64,000 nt of DNA from Flavobacterium agri (GCF_013401995.1 NZ_JACBJI010000001.1:395255-459254), one strand, 5' to 3'; shown: positions 23,142 through 33,731, numbered from the stretch's first letter. Numbers and translations: made by a program. The notes: generated from the sequence alone by a model not told the origin.

Positions 23142-24248
23142 ATGGCTTGGTCGTACAGAAAACGAATTAAAATTATTCCCGGTGTCCATTTGAACGTAAG
23201 CAGGAGAGGTGTCTCCACTTCACTTGGCGTACGAGGGGCAAGTCTCACGTTGGGAAGCTCCGGAACGTTTTTGAACACATCCATCCCCGGGACGGGAATA
23301 TCCAATCGGGTGCGGCTCGATTCTCCTGCACCTGCTCATCCGTCGCCGGTAGTTTTACCCGATGTGGAAGACAATATCTTCAGCGCTGAAATCTCTGGTA
23401 TTACGTCCGATGGCATGCAGGGCGTCAAAGAAGCCATACTCTTGGCAAGACAGCAGCGGCTTGAGCTCAATGGCGATCTTCGTAAGGTAAAGTTGTCGCT
23501 GAGTGCTTCCCGGTTAAAACTTTGGGCAAGTTATTTTATGGTCTATGGGCTTGTAAAAAAAGAAATTCCAATAAATCTTAAATTGGACATAACCACTCAG
23601 AAACATGCGATAGCCGAAATCAAAGAGCAGATTTCCAAGTGTTACGTCGGGCTCGATGTCGAATTCGACGAAGAGACACAACGGCTCTACGAAGAGATGG
23701 TTTCCTCGTTCAAGGATTTGGCGACTTCCAATAAGATTTGGGACGTAACTTCGGCCCACAGCCAGGATAGGGTGGCGGCGCGGTCGGCTGCCGGTACCTT
23801 GGTGAAGAAAAGGCAAACCTGTTTTGGGATACGATCCGTCGACGAAATAAAGTCGAACTACCAGACGCTGTGGATGAAAAATGCCAATGGTGCCGATCTT
23901 TATTTCTATCCAAATTTTATCCTGATGCATTCTTCGAAAACCCGGTTCGCGGTGATTGGCTTGGATGAGCTCGACTTCGCCCATTCATATTGTCGTTTTG
24001 TAGAAACGGGTATCGTCCCTAAAGATTCGAAAATCATCGACCGCACCTGGGCGAAAGTCAACAAGAATGGCTCCCCGGACAAAAGGTTCAAGGGGAATTA
24101 TCAAATCCCGATCGTGAAGTATGGCGAAATCAGCCTCAGGACGGCTACCGGCTTACACGAGGAGTTCCAGATCAGTAACTACGAGTTTACTGAGCGTTTC
24201 GGGCAAGCGTTTCAAAGTTATCGATATCTGATAAATACATTTTCGTAG
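23142..24248 (+). CDS. DUF4236-domain protein
   Basis: 368 residues. The N-terminal 55 residues are a typical DUF4236 domain: WSYRKRIKIIPGVHLNVSRR, GVSTSLGVRGASLTLG and FLNTSIPGTGIS. The following region (about 75-170) is helical, and the C-terminal part (about 200-368) is a separate soluble domain with FYPNFILMHSSKTRFAVIGL and YGEISLRTATGLHEEFQISN. DUF4236 has no known activity and is often fused to other modules. No signal peptide. It is monocistronic, with a terminator upstream and the adhesin promoter downstream. Confidence 0.85.
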   Translation: MAWSYRKRIKIIPGVHLNVSRRGVSTSLGVRGASLTLGSSGTFLNTSIPGTGISNRVRLDSPAPAHPSPVVLPDVEDNIFSAEISGITSDGMQGVKEAILLARQQRLELNGDLRKVKLSLSASRLKLWASYFMVYGLVKKEIPINLKLDITTQKHAIAEIKEQISKCYVGLDVEFDEETQRLYEEMVSSFKDLATSNKIWDVTSAHSQDRVAARSAAGTLVKKRQTCFGIRSVDEIKSNYQTLWMKNANGADLYFYPNFILMHSSKTRFAVIGLDELDFAHSYCRFVETGIVPKDSKIIDRTWAKVNKNGSPDKRFKGNYQIPIVKYGEISLRTATGLHEEFQISNYEFTERFGQAFQSYRYLINTFS

Positions 24249-24327
24249 GCTCGTGATTTGTTTCTTCCGTCGCTTGATAAAAAGAAAGCAATAATGACGA
24301 AAAATGTTAACGCATTGTGAAAATTTA

Positions 24328-24335
24328 TACATTTG
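24328..24335 (+). promoter_or_regulatory. Promoter -7 box for the adhesin operon
   Basis: TACATTTG matches TAnnTTTG exactly; a TTA 18 bp upstream could serve as the -33 box. It is about 138 bp before the chosen start of the adhesin, leaving a long leader. Confidence 0.5.
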
Positions 24336-24472
24336 CAGCCCAAACAAATTTCCTTACAGTTTAATCTGGCTATTGCCTTGATTTTGATGCCTGGCCCTTA
24401 TTTGCGAATACGGACAATGCCGTATTGTATGCTTTTAAGTTCGGGCTTATCCTTGCATTTAAATTTTTGCCT

Positions 24473-27400
24473 ATGAGGAATATTTTACTGTTCGTCTTAT
24501 CAGTTGTGAGTTATGTTGCGGTAGCAGGTGCTTTACCGCCTTCTGCCACAATTGCAATTAGTTCAAGCGCCGCCGTTTGTCAAAATAGCGCAGGTCCGGT
24601 GATTACTTTTACGGGTAGCGGAGGAAATGCACCTTATACTTTTACGTATACGGTTAACGGTGGCGCGAATCTAACGGTCAATTCGAACGGCGCAGGTATC
24701 GCAACAATTAATGGGACAACGACTGCGGCTGGGACAATGACTTACAATTTGGTAAGTGTTTCTGATTCGACAGGTTCGGTATTAATTGGAGCATCTGTCA
24801 ATTACGTTGTTATATCTTCTGCATTTGCTATAAATGCTGGTAATAACATTACTGTTTGTAAGGGGAATACGATCAACTTAACTTCATCTGTAACGGGAAA
24901 TGGCTCAAGTGCGGTAACTTACTCTTGGACGGGGCCAAACGGTTTTACCAGTTCTGCTCAATCACCAACAATCAATAATGCTACAGGCGCTATGTCAGGA
25001 AGCTATACGGTGGTTGCTTCAATTGGGAATTGCCAGGTTCAGGATGATATAAATGTTCAAGTAATAACAGTTACAGCCGCAAATCCATCAACTTTGAACG
25101 GTTGTGTCTCACAAGGTCAGACGACTTACAACGTAGGATTACTATTATCTCTTTCTAGTCCATCCAATACGCAGACAATATCGATTAATTGGGGTGATTC
25201 ATCTCCAGTTATAAATGTACCGCAATCAGATTGGTCAGTTCCACAAACACATACTTACCCGATTGGTTTATATACTGTCACCATATCTGTCACCACAACT
25301 TTAGGATGTAGCTTTAATCAAACTTATTCGGCATTTGTTGGATCATCTCCTCAAGCAGCAACCTTAGCGCTTTTTGCGAATCAGGCAAATGGATGTTCTC
25401 CGCATACCACAAATTTTACCCTAGCTATACCTACCGCAAATAATGCGGGTACAAATTATCAGATCTGTTTTGGAGATAATACTCCGTGTATTAATTATGT
25501 TCACGGAAGCCCTATTCCGACTGATTGGATTTTTGCAGGTTCTGCGGCGGGATTGAATAATTATACTCTAACCCATGTCTATAATTCTACATCGTGTGGA
25601 AATACTGTAAACTTAAATAATACGGTCTACAACAACGTCTTCCTGCCATCAGTTATAACAACCAATCCATGTACTACTCCACAACCTCAGGCTGGAAGTC
25701 TTATAGCAATAAGTCAGAGCCCAGCCGCTAGTTTCACTCCAAATCCGTTGCCAAGCAAGTGTATTAATTTGCCAATTACATTGAACAATACTTCAAATTT
25801 TGGCGGTGCAATTAACCCGAGTGATAGTACTTGTAGTCAGTCTCCCTTTTATTGGACTATTTCGCCTAATACACCAGGAATGTGGACAGCTAACGGTTTA
25901 GGTTCAAATAATAATAGTACCAATTACAATTTTTGGACTTCTGGTTCAATGAATCCGGTCATTACGTTTCTTCAAGCTGGAACTTATACCATAACTCTTA
26001 CAGTACAAAATAGCTGTGGGTTAAGTTCTGCTTCTCAAAACATATGCATAGAAGCACCACTTCAACCTCAATTCACGTTGAATAATAACACAGGTTGCAC
26101 CCCTCTTTCCGTCACGGCAACCAATACGACAAACATGGCTTCGGCTTGCGGAGCATCAACCAATACCTGGTCAGTGGCGTATGCTTCGGGCTTTTGCGGA
26201 AATGCCAATCCGAACTTTCCCAACCAGACCACTCCGAACGCGACCTATAATTTCACGGAACCCGGAACGTACACCATAACATTGACCACCACGAATTCCT
26301 GTGGCTCGACGACAACCTCACAGACGGTTACGATCAAAAAGCCGCCGACGGCCTCGATAAACGCGGTTTCCGATCTTTGCGGCCCGGGCACGATCAATCC
26401 GCAGGCGTCGGTAAATTCGTGTGCACCGGCCGGAAGCACGCTCACCTACAATTGGAGTTTTCCGGGAGGAACGCCGGCTTCGTCAACGTCGGCAAATCCG
26501 GGGGCGATTTCGTATTCTACAGCGGCAAGCCATACGATTTCGCTTACCGTTACGAATGAATGCGGAAGTTCTGCGGTAGCTACCGAAACCTTTGTGCTCA
26601 ATCAGGCGCCATCGATTACGAACAGCAACCTCAACCAAACGATATGCTCCGGGACGGCAACTACCGCCACAACCTTGACATCGTCCATGGCGAACACCAC
26701 GTATACCTGGACGGCGACGACAAGCAATGGCGTCACCGGATTCCAAACAAGCGGAAGCACGGCAACTATTGCGTCCCAAACCTTGATTTATACAGGTTCG
26801 GGAACAGGGGTGGTCACGTATTCGGTCACGCCTTCCGTTGCCGGTTGTGCCGGAACGCCTGTGACGTTCCAGATACAGGTCACGCCGGCACCTACCATAA
26901 CGGCGCAACCTCAATCGCAGACGCTTTGCCAAAATGCAAGCGCGAATGCGTTGACGCTTTCCCTCAACTCGGGTTCTTCGTCACCAACCTATCAATGGTA
27001 CTCGAATTCGACGAATTCGACTTCGGGAGGAACCGCAATCCCTACGGCAACGACTTCCTCGTATACGCCGCCTACGACGGCAATCGGGACGGTTTACTAT
27101 TACGTAATCGCATCTTTGGGTTCGGCAGGATGCGCGAATTTGACCAGTCAGGTCGCAGCCATTACGGTAGAGCCGCTTCCGCAGGTCACGGTACAGCCGA
27201 CGGCTTCGCAGCAGGTGTGTGTCGGCGGATCGGTTTCGGCCTTATCGGTTTCGGTTTCGGGAGGAACAGGAGCGCCGGCTTACCAATGGTTTTCGAATAC
27301 GACCAATTCCTCTGCAGGCGGGAACCCGATTTCTGGGGCGACCTCATCATCGTATACGCCGCCCATTTTCAATACGGCCGGTAACTTTTACTATTACGTC

Positions 27401-30400
27401 GTAGCGTCGTTTACGGGAAGCGGATGTGGCGCTGCGACAAGTCAGGTAGCGCAAGTCCAGGCAATCCCTGATCCGACGCTGACAGCACAGCCGATCGCGG
27501 CCCAAACCCTTTGCCAAAATGCGACGCCCCAGACGCTCCAGGTTTCGGCTTCTGGAGGCTCTGGCGCCTTTTCTTACCAATGGTATGTCAACAACGTCAA
27601 CAATACTACCGGAGGAAACCCGGTTTCAGGCGCTATTAATGCTACGTTTACCCCGCCGACGGCAACCGTCGGCACGCTGTATTACTATTGCGTGGTTTCC
27701 CAGCCGGTTTCGGGTTGTGGCGTGACAAGCTCGACTTCGGCGGTACTTGTCAATACTTCGCCTTCGGTGGTGAACCAACCGGTTTCGAGTCAGGTTTGTC
27801 TTGGCGGAACGGTTCCGGTTTTGTCTTTTACTACGGCAAACGGACAAGGGACGGCGACCTATCAATGGTTTTCCAATACCGCCAACAGCAACTCGGGCGG
27901 AAGTGCGATCACCGGAGCGACATCTGCTACTTACACGCCTCCGGCCAATACGCAAGGCATCGTATATTACTATTGCGAAATCACTTTTTCGGGCATAACG
28001 GGTTCTTGTGCGACGATTGCCACGCAGGTCGCTTCTGTAGAAGTTACGCCTGGAGCATCTGTTTCAGCACAGCCGATTCCCACACAAACACTATGTGTTG
28101 GCGGCACGGTTGCAACTCCGTTATCGGTAGCTTATACGGGCGGAACGGGAACCCCGACGTATCAATGGTATTCGAATACTGTGAATTCCACTTCCGGAGG
28201 ACAACCGGTAGGGACGAATTCCTCGTCATTCACACCCTCGGTTTATACTGCCCCGGGAACGTATTATTATTACGTGTCGATCCAGCTCAGCGCCAGTGGT
28301 TGTGCACCTGTTACTAGTCAGGTCGCCCAAGTCGAGGTCGTGCCCGATCCGACGGTAACGACACAACCGATAGCTTCCCAAACGCTTTGTCCGAACGAGA
28401 CGCCGACAACGCTTTCTGTTTCGGTAGCCGACGGAATCGGTACAAGTTACACATACCAGTGGTATGTTTCCGCCACACCGAACGGAACGGGGACGCCTTT
28501 GGCTTTGCAGACCAATCCCGACTTCGTCCCACCGACGACGACAGCGGGGACACTTTATTATTACTGCATTATCGGCCAACCGACGAGCGTGAGCTGTAAT
28601 GTGCAAAGCGATGTTTCATCGGTGACGGTTTCCCCCGCACCTCAAATCACGGTTCAACCGATATCCCAGACGATTTGTAACGGGCAAACCCTTTCGGCTT
28701 TGGCCTTCACGACGGTAAACGGCGTCGGGACTCCGGCTTACCAATGGTTTTCGAATACTTCTTTATCGAATGTCGGCGGAAGCCCTATTTCTGGCGCCAC
28801 ATCGGCTACATATTTACCGAACAATGCGATCGTCGGCGAATTTTATTACTATGCCACGGTGACTTTTTCGGCTTTGACAGGTAACTGTTCAAGCGTAAGC
28901 ACCGATGCCGTACAGATTTCGATCAACCAGGATCCCGTAATTTCAAATCAGGCACAGACGATTTGCAGCGGAGCTACTTTTACGATAACGCCCGCAAATT
29001 CAGGAAGCGATATCGTACCGGCCTCTACGACGTACACATGGACGAACCCTGTGGTTGCTCCGTCAGGAGCGGTTACCGGAAGTGCTGCACAACCGATTCC
29101 GCAAACAAATATCAGCCAACAGCTTGTGAACATTACTGTTTCTCCGGCAACAGTCACGTACACAGTTACGCCACAAGCGGGAAATTGTCCGGGTATGCCT
29201 TTTCAGGTCGTGGTTACGGTAAATCCGGCAATCAGTCCAAACGTAACCATTAACGATAACTTGTGTTTTGGTGCCGATAGCGCTTCTGTCACAACAAACG
29301 TCACGGGAGGAATTCCGTTTCCGGGTAGCCAGCCTTATACGTTTTCATGGACGGGTCCTAATGGATTCGCGTCGTCGGCCGCGAGTATTTCCAACCTTGA
29401 ACCCGGACAATATTCGGTTACGATCAACGATGCCGGCGGTTGCCCTTTTTCGCAAACGTATACGATTTCCGAACCCGCCGAACTGGTATTCGCAGGTACG
29501 ACCGAAACGGACGTGACGTGCAACAATTTGGCGAACGGGACGATTTCGGTCAATATAGGGGGCGGTACGCCTGGCTATACGTTCAATTGGACGAAAGACA
29601 CCGCGCCGTTCTCGACCTCTCAAAACCTTACAGGTTTGGCACCCGGTGTTTACGAGGTTACGGTTTCAGACCAAAATAATTGCGGACCTATTGCAATGTC
29701 TTTTACGATTACCGAACCCCAACCGCTTGTCGCTTCAATCGTTTCCCAAACCAATGTGGAATGTTATGGAGCAAATACGGGCGCGCTTTCGGTTACGGCG
29801 TTGGGAGGAACACCAATCGAGACAAGTCCGGGCGTGTTCGGTTATCAATATGCGTGGACAGGCCCGAACGGTTTTTCAAGTTCCGACCCAAACATCGCCA
29901 ACCTTTTTGCAGGTGATTATACGTTGACCGTTACGGACGCGAACAATTGCCAGACAAACCTTTCGGTAACGGTTACGCAATCGCCTGAGATAGTCATCGC
30001 ATACACGGCTACCGAAATTACGTGTTACGGTGCAAACGACGCAAACCTGACGGTAAACCTTAGCGGAGGCGTCGCGCCCTATACGTTCACCTGGAGCAAT
30101 ATGGCCACGATCCTGAACCAGACGAATCTCGCAGCAGGTGATTACACGATAACCGTGACGGATGCTTTGGGTTGCGTGAAATCGCTGGCGATAAATATTC
30201 CTGAAGCGCCCGTTTTCGCGATCGACCCAATTGTGACGCAAATCAGCTGCCACGGGGAACAGGACGGAAGCATCCAATTGAACCTGGTGGGAGGAATAGC
30301 TCCGATTACATTGGTTTGGAGCGACGGAAGTCCGGCAGGCCTGACGCGAAATAATCTCGGACCCGGCACCTATTCGGTTACTATAACCGATTCGAAACCC

Positions 30401-31450
30401 TGCGTCATCCAGCGCACTTTCATAATCGTCGAGCCTCAAGCGCTTGTTCTTTCGGGCCAAGTAGAAAACGCCGATGACTGTAATTCCGCGAATGGCGGCG
30501 CCATCGATCTGTTGGTTTCGGGAGGAACGCCTCCGTATACATATTCCTGGTCCAACGGCAGCACTTCAGAGGATTTGGCCAACCTCACAAATGGAAATTA
30601 CGCCGTAACCGTGACCGATTCAAGAGGCTGTATCTCAAATGGGCAATACACGGTTTTGCGTCCGGATCCGATAACGATAACCATTGCCACCGAAACGGAT
30701 TTCAATTGTGAGACCCACGAGGTAAGCCAGGATTTTGTCGCCACGGTTTCAGGTGGCGTGCCGCCTTATCAGTTGCAGTGGTCGAGCGGGATCATTTCGG
30801 GTGCGAACAATGAAATCATGCATACCGACGTAAACGGGATCGTGAACATAACCGCGACCGATGCTTTGGGATGCTCCATGCAGTTTGCGCTTGACGTCCA
30901 GATTCCGGTTTTGGGTTATATCGATTTTGAGCCTGAATCTTTCGGTAATGAACATTACGGGATTTTCTCCGTGCACGATCCGATAACGTTCAACAGTACG
31001 GTTACGGGCGATTACGAAACGATAGTCTGGGATTTTGGCGACGGAACTTTCTCTAACGAAATAAGCCCGGTGCACACGTATGTGAATCCGGGTTCTTATG
31101 TGGTGGTCCAAACGGTGACATATCCGTTCGGATGCCAATATACCAAAGTCATCACGCTTATCGTGGAAGAAGGTTATTTCCTCACGATCCCGACGGCTTT
31201 TACCCCGAATAACGACAGCCTTAACGACAAGTATCGCCCGGTTTCCAAACGCCTTGAATCCATCCGCATGGATATTTACGATTCATGGGGTTCGATGATT
31301 TTTAGCGAAAGCGGAGATGTGCTGATAGGCTGGGATGGTTCGATAAAAGGAATCGGTGCCGAAAACGGGAACTACTATTGCAAGATCACCGCTAAAACCT
31401 TCTACGGAAAGCTCATAACAGAAACCAGAACATTTGTATTAATCAAGTAA
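24473..31450 (+). CDS. Giant SprB-like cell-surface adhesin with type IX secretion (type B) sorting domain
   Basis: 2325 residues from MRNILLFVLSVVSYVAVAG, a signal peptide; an ATG at 24425 would spoil it. The N-terminal third has PKD/Ig-like segments. About 780-1480 is a series of about 90-residue Ig-like repeats (each with YQWYSN, SGG, YYY and TSQVA). About 1600-2080 is a run of SprB repeats (GG..PYTFTWSN, G.Y.VTVTDA.GC). Residues about 2150-2225 hold a PKD domain (WDFGDGTFSNEISPVHTYVN), and the C-terminal 85 residues are the gliding-motility/T9SS type B sorting domain (IPTAFTPNNDSLNDKYRPV). It should be exported by the type IX system. The SprF partner follows after 7 bp. The first about 1.6 kb is visibly more AT-rich than the rest. 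Confidence 0.92.
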   Translation: MRNILLFVLSVVSYVAVAGALPPSATIAISSSAAVCQNSAGPVITFTGSGGNAPYTFTYTVNGGANLTVNSNGAGIATINGTTTAAGTMTYNLVSVSDSTGSVLIGASVNYVVISSAFAINAGNNITVCKGNTINLTSSVTGNGSSAVTYSWTGPNGFTSSAQSPTINNATGAMSGSYTVVASIGNCQVQDDINVQVITVTAANPSTLNGCVSQGQTTYNVGLLLSLSSPSNTQTISINWGDSSPVINVPQSDWSVPQTHTYPIGLYTVTISVTTTLGCSFNQTYSAFVGSSPQAATLALFANQANGCSPHTTNFTLAIPTANNAGTNYQICFGDNTPCINYVHGSPIPTDWIFAGSAAGLNNYTLTHVYNSTSCGNTVNLNNTVYNNVFLPSVITTNPCTTPQPQAGSLIAISQSPAASFTPNPLPSKCINLPITLNNTSNFGGAINPSDSTCSQSPFYWTISPNTPGMWTANGLGSNNNSTNYNFWTSGSMNPVITFLQAGTYTITLTVQNSCGLSSASQNICIEAPLQPQFTLNNNTGCTPLSVTATNTTNMASACGASTNTWSVAYASGFCGNANPNFPNQTTPNATYNFTEPGTYTITLTTTNSCGSTTTSQTVTIKKPPTASINAVSDLCGPGTINPQASVNSCAPAGSTLTYNWSFPGGTPASSTSANPGAISYSTAASHTISLTVTNECGSSAVATETFVLNQAPSITNSNLNQTICSGTATTATTLTSSMANTTYTWTATTSNGVTGFQTSGSTATIASQTLIYTGSGTGVVTYSVTPSVAGCAGTPVTFQIQVTPAPTITAQPQSQTLCQNASANALTLSLNSGSSSPTYQWYSNSTNSTSGGTAIPTATTSSYTPPTTAIGTVYYYVIASLGSAGCANLTSQVAAITVEPLPQVTVQPTASQQVCVGGSVSALSVSVSGGTGAPAYQWFSNTTNSSAGGNPISGATSSSYTPPIFNTAGNFYYYVVASFTGSGCGAATSQVAQVQAIPDPTLTAQPIAAQTLCQNATPQTLQVSASGGSGAFSYQWYVNNVNNTTGGNPVSGAINATFTPPTATVGTLYYYCVVSQPVSGCGVTSSTSAVLVNTSPSVVNQPVSSQVCLGGTVPVLSFTTANGQGTATYQWFSNTANSNSGGSAITGATSATYTPPANTQGIVYYYCEITFSGITGSCATIATQVASVEVTPGASVSAQPIPTQTLCVGGTVATPLSVAYTGGTGTPTYQWYSNTVNSTSGGQPVGTNSSSFTPSVYTAPGTYYYYVSIQLSASGCAPVTSQVAQVEVVPDPTVTTQPIASQTLCPNETPTTLSVSVADGIGTSYTYQWYVSATPNGTGTPLALQTNPDFVPPTTTAGTLYYYCIIGQPTSVSCNVQSDVSSVTVSPAPQITVQPISQTICNGQTLSALAFTTVNGVGTPAYQWFSNTSLSNVGGSPISGATSATYLPNNAIVGEFYYYATVTFSALTGNCSSVSTDAVQISINQDPVISNQAQTICSGATFTITPANSGSDIVPASTTYTWTNPVVAPSGAVTGSAAQPIPQTNISQQLVNITVSPATVTYTVTPQAGNCPGMPFQVVVTVNPAISPNVTINDNLCFGADSASVTTNVTGGIPFPGSQPYTFSWTGPNGFASSAASISNLEPGQYSVTINDAGGCPFSQTYTISEPAELVFAGTTETDVTCNNLANGTISVNIGGGTPGYTFNWTKDTAPFSTSQNLTGLAPGVYEVTVSDQNNCGPIAMSFTITEPQPLVASIVSQTNVECYGANTGALSVTALGGTPIETSPGVFGYQYAWTGPNGFSSSDPNIANLFAGDYTLTVTDANNCQTNLSVTVTQSPEIVIAYTATEITCYGANDANLTVNLSGGVAPYTFTWSNMATILNQTNLAAGDYTITVTDALGCVKSLAINIPEAPVFAIDPIVTQISCHGEQDGSIQLNLVGGIAPITLVWSDGSPAGLTRNNLGPGTYSVTITDSKPCVIQRTFIIVEPQALVLSGQVENADDCNSANGGAIDLLVSGGTPPYTYSWSNGSTSEDLANLTNGNYAVTVTDSRGCISNGQYTVLRPDPITITIATETDFNCETHEVSQDFVATVSGGVPPYQLQWSSGIISGANNEIMHTDVNGIVNITATDALGCSMQFALDVQIPVLGYIDFEPESFGNEHYGIFSVHDPITFNSTVTGDYETIVWDFGDGTFSNEISPVHTYVNPGSYVVVQTVTYPFGCQYTKVITLIVEEGYFLTIPTAFTPNNDSLNDKYRPVSKRLESIRMDIYDSWGSMIFSESGDVLIGWDGSIKGIGAENGNYYCKITAKTFYGKLITETRTFVLIK

Positions 31451-31457
31451 GCCGACG

Positions 31458-32486
31458 ATGTCAAACACCATAAAACTTTTTATTTTACTGCTTTTGATGC
31501 CGATGGCAATATGGGCTCAAGACCCGATTTTTACGCAGTTCTACAACATCCCGGAAGCGCTGAACCCGGCTTTTACCGCTTCTGCAAATACCTGGAATGC
31601 CGGGCTCGCCCATCGTCGCCAATGGCCGAACGAAAACCGTCGCATCGATACGGAGTACGCGTTTGTGAGCAATTTGGCGACGGACGAACTCGGTCTTGGC
31701 TTGACAGCCCAAAATCATAGTGAAGTATTCACGGGTTATAATTATTTCAAGATCAACGGGGCGGCGTCCTATCGCGTAGATGTGAGTTACGATTGGCACG
31801 TGAGGTTCGGACTGGAAGCCGGATATGGCCGCAAAGACTTCGGTTTCGGCGGATTGTTGCTAGAAGATCAGATCAACATCGGCACAGGCGAAATCGATGG
31901 GCCAAGTGTAGATCCGGGAGTGATGCGAAATAACAAGCTGAGTTTTTTCGACCTCAATGCCGGGATTTTGGCCGATAACGAAAGCTCTTGGGTAGGTGTT
32001 TCGCTTCGTCATTTGAACCGTCCCGATGTTTCGTTCACCGAAAACGGGAACGTGCCCCTGAACATGTTCCTGTCGGTGCACGGCGGATATTTCCTTGAAC
32101 TCGGAGGTTTGCCTTCTTTTCTTTTTCCCGAAGGAAGCACCGTCATGCTTATGGGAAACTATATGAGACAGTCCGAATACAATCGACTTGATATCGGAAG
32201 CGTCCTGGATTACGGGCATTTTTCGATAGGAGTTTTTTCGGCGGTAAACCTAGAGCGCAAAACGGGCAACGGCCATTTTTTGACTTCGGTCAATCCGGTA
32301 ATGACAGTGAATTTCGGAGAGTTCAGGTTCGGGTATTCTTTCGACATCAATACATCCGGTATCGGAAGGACCGGCGGCGTCCATGAACTGACGTTGGTTT
32401 GGCAATCGAGCCGTGAATGTTCAAAATGCGACAACTACAAAGTGCGGTTGAAGCGCAATGGGGAAGCAGGATACGTCAAAGGATAA
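31458..32486 (+). CDS. PorP/SprF-family type IX secretion outer-membrane protein
   Basis: 342 residues with signal peptide (MSNTIKLFILLLLMPMAIWA) and then the family opening QDPIFTQFYNIPEALNPAFT. Many amphipathic beta strands and a C-terminal FRFGYSFDINTSGIGRTGGV HELTLV-type ending fit a 14-strand barrel. SprF-type proteins are dedicated partners that help secrete or attach the SprB-like adhesin encoded just upstream. The 7-bp spacing, shared strand and a strong terminator after it show a two-gene operon. Confidence 0.92.
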   Translation: MSNTIKLFILLLLMPMAIWAQDPIFTQFYNIPEALNPAFTASANTWNAGLAHRRQWPNENRRIDTEYAFVSNLATDELGLGLTAQNHSEVFTGYNYFKINGAASYRVDVSYDWHVRFGLEAGYGRKDFGFGGLLLEDQINIGTGEIDGPSVDPGVMRNNKLSFFDLNAGILADNESSWVGVSLRHLNRPDVSFTENGNVPLNMFLSVHGGYFLELGGLPSFLFPEGSTVMLMGNYMRQSEYNRLDIGSVLDYGHFSIGVFSAVNLERKTGNGHFLTSVNPVMTVNFGEFRFGYSFDINTSGIGRTGGVHELTLVWQSSRECSKCDNYKVRLKRNGEAGYVKG

Positions 32487-32520
32487 AAAAGCTGTCCAGA
32501 TTTACCGAACAGCTTTTTTT
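32485..32520. terminator. Bidirectional terminator between SprF-like gene and minus-strand block
   Basis: AAAAAAGCTGT and ACAGCTTTTTTT arms flank a 14-nt loop; A and T runs on both sides allow termination of both converging transcripts. Confidence 0.8.
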
Positions 32521-32521
32521 G

Positions 32522-32806
32522 TCAAGGATTTAAAGGCAGATCGCCGTTTTCGCGTTTGCGCCTGTACATTTCGTTGAGGCTGATTTTCGCGGTCGAGGGC
32601 AATTCGTTTTTCGGATTTTCTTCTTTAGGGGCGGTCTGTATTTCCGACAGCAACTTGACCAAAAGCTCGTTCGTTCTTTCCTGAACCGAAATCCTCCTGT
32701 TGATTTTCCAATACCAACAATTGAATTCCCTCAGTAAGAGGAATATGACCAGTACTACGAATAAGTACAGGAGTCCGAAGGCGAGAAGTTCTGTCAATCC
32801 GTTCAT
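32522..32806 (-). CDS. Small membrane protein
   Basis: 94 residues. One N-terminal membrane helix (about 5-26, LLAFGLLYLFVVLVIFLLLR) with a basic, cytoplasmic-type tail containing RISVQERTNELLVKLL and a KISLNEMYRRKRENGDLP end. No family recognised. It overlaps the end of the upstream minus-strand gene by 4 bp (32803-32806), so they are coupled. Confidence 0.7.
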   Translation of the reverse strand: MNGLTELLAFGLLYLFVVLVIFLLLREFNCWYWKINRRISVQERTNELLVKLLSEIQTAPKEENPKNELPSTAKISLNEMYRRKRENGDLPLNP

Positions 32807-33180
32807 GGTCGGCTTTCATTTTGAAGATCTTTCAAGTTTTTAGACAGCCAGACGTTCCCGAAAGCTCCGAAGCCGATGTTCTTTTCTTGTCCTTCCCAAG
32901 TCACTTTGGTCAAAGAAAACAGTACGTAGTTTTCTGAAGTGACTGCGCCGTCGACAAGTCGATCGATCAGTGCGGATGCTAAAAGATTTCCGAACCCTTG
33001 GCCGGCTTTAGACCATTCGTTGTCTGCGGTTTGGGCATTAGAATCGGCCATCTGTTGATCAAGGTAAGCTTTTAGTGTAGTCCTCACTGTTTCTTTGTGT
33101 ACTTGCAAGTCAGGATTCGTGATGGCTGCAATCAATAAAAGTAACACGCTGCCCGCTAAAAAAATGTGTTTTGTTTTCAT
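32803..33180 (-). CDS. Exported or anchored protein, DUF4359-like
   Basis: 125 residues from MKTKHIFLAGSVLLLLIAAI; the start at 33219 is less likely because it puts 13 polar residues before the hydrophobic segment. After the anchor comes TNPDLQVHKETVRTTLKAYL, the opening typical of DUF4359 proteins, and a C-terminal beta region (VLFSLTKVTWEGQEKNIGFG). Probably exported or inner-membrane anchored. Function unknown. Coupled by overlap to the small membrane protein downstream. Confidence 0.7.
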   Translation of the reverse strand: MKTKHIFLAGSVLLLLIAAITNPDLQVHKETVRTTLKAYLDQQMADSNAQTADNEWSKAGQGFGNLLASALIDRLVDGAVTSENYVLFSLTKVTWEGQEKNIGFGAFGNVWLSKNLKDLQNESRP

Positions 33181-33196
33181 GTATTTGGTTTGTTGG

Positions 33197-33532
33197 TTAT
33201 CGGCACTTTTTATAGGCACATTGGGTCAGTCCTATAGCCTCGGCTTCTTTCACGCTTGAGGTCTTAATTTCGTGCGAACACCTTTTAAGACCACCGCAAT
33301 TCCGGTTGAAATGATATTTTTTAGCCCCGGCGCTTTTGCAGACATACACAGACTGTCCCGCCATAGCCAAACCTCCATCGGGTTTTATATCCGAAGTAGG
33401 CAGCATTACAGCATCAGCCGACGTATGGCTTGGTACGATAGATAAGGGTTCGGTCTCAGTATCACGGCAAGCCAAGGCACAAAAAGCCCACAGCAAAACC
33501 AACCCGACGCGCAGGGTAAATTTTGTTCTCAT
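33197..33532 (-). CDS. Putative lipoprotein with Cys/His C-terminal motif
   Basis: 111 residues from MRTKFTLRVGLVLLWAFCAL, with a lipobox-like ALAC at residues 19-22. The C-terminal 45 residues have the pattern VYVCKSAGAKKYHFNRNCGG, LKRCSHEI and LTQCAYKKC. This is a small Cys/His motif seen at the ends of various Bacteroidota proteins and in nuclease-associated metal-binding tails. It probably sits in the periplasm. It precedes the DUF4359-like gene by 16 bp on the same strand. The 33533-33731 stretch upstream has no gene I can support. Confidence 0.7.
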   Translation of the reverse strand: MRTKFTLRVGLVLLWAFCALACRDTETEPLSIVPSHTSADAVMLPTSDIKPDGGLAMAGQSVYVCKSAGAKKYHFNRNCGGLKRCSHEIKTSSVKEAEAIGLTQCAYKKCR

Positions 33533-33731
33533 AATGGTTTTGGTATTTAGAAAGGCGTGGAAGGACAGGCTAAGGAAATAGCCATGGCGTGAAGGTGACG
33601 CTAAAATGTTTTTGGACGACCAATTAACAGAACAGCGCCGTAAAATGGATAAAAAAGTATTGGAATTTCGATGAACGTTTTGGTTTTTTCCGTGAATTGT
33701 AAGTCGTTGTAAGTGAAGGATGACATTTAGG

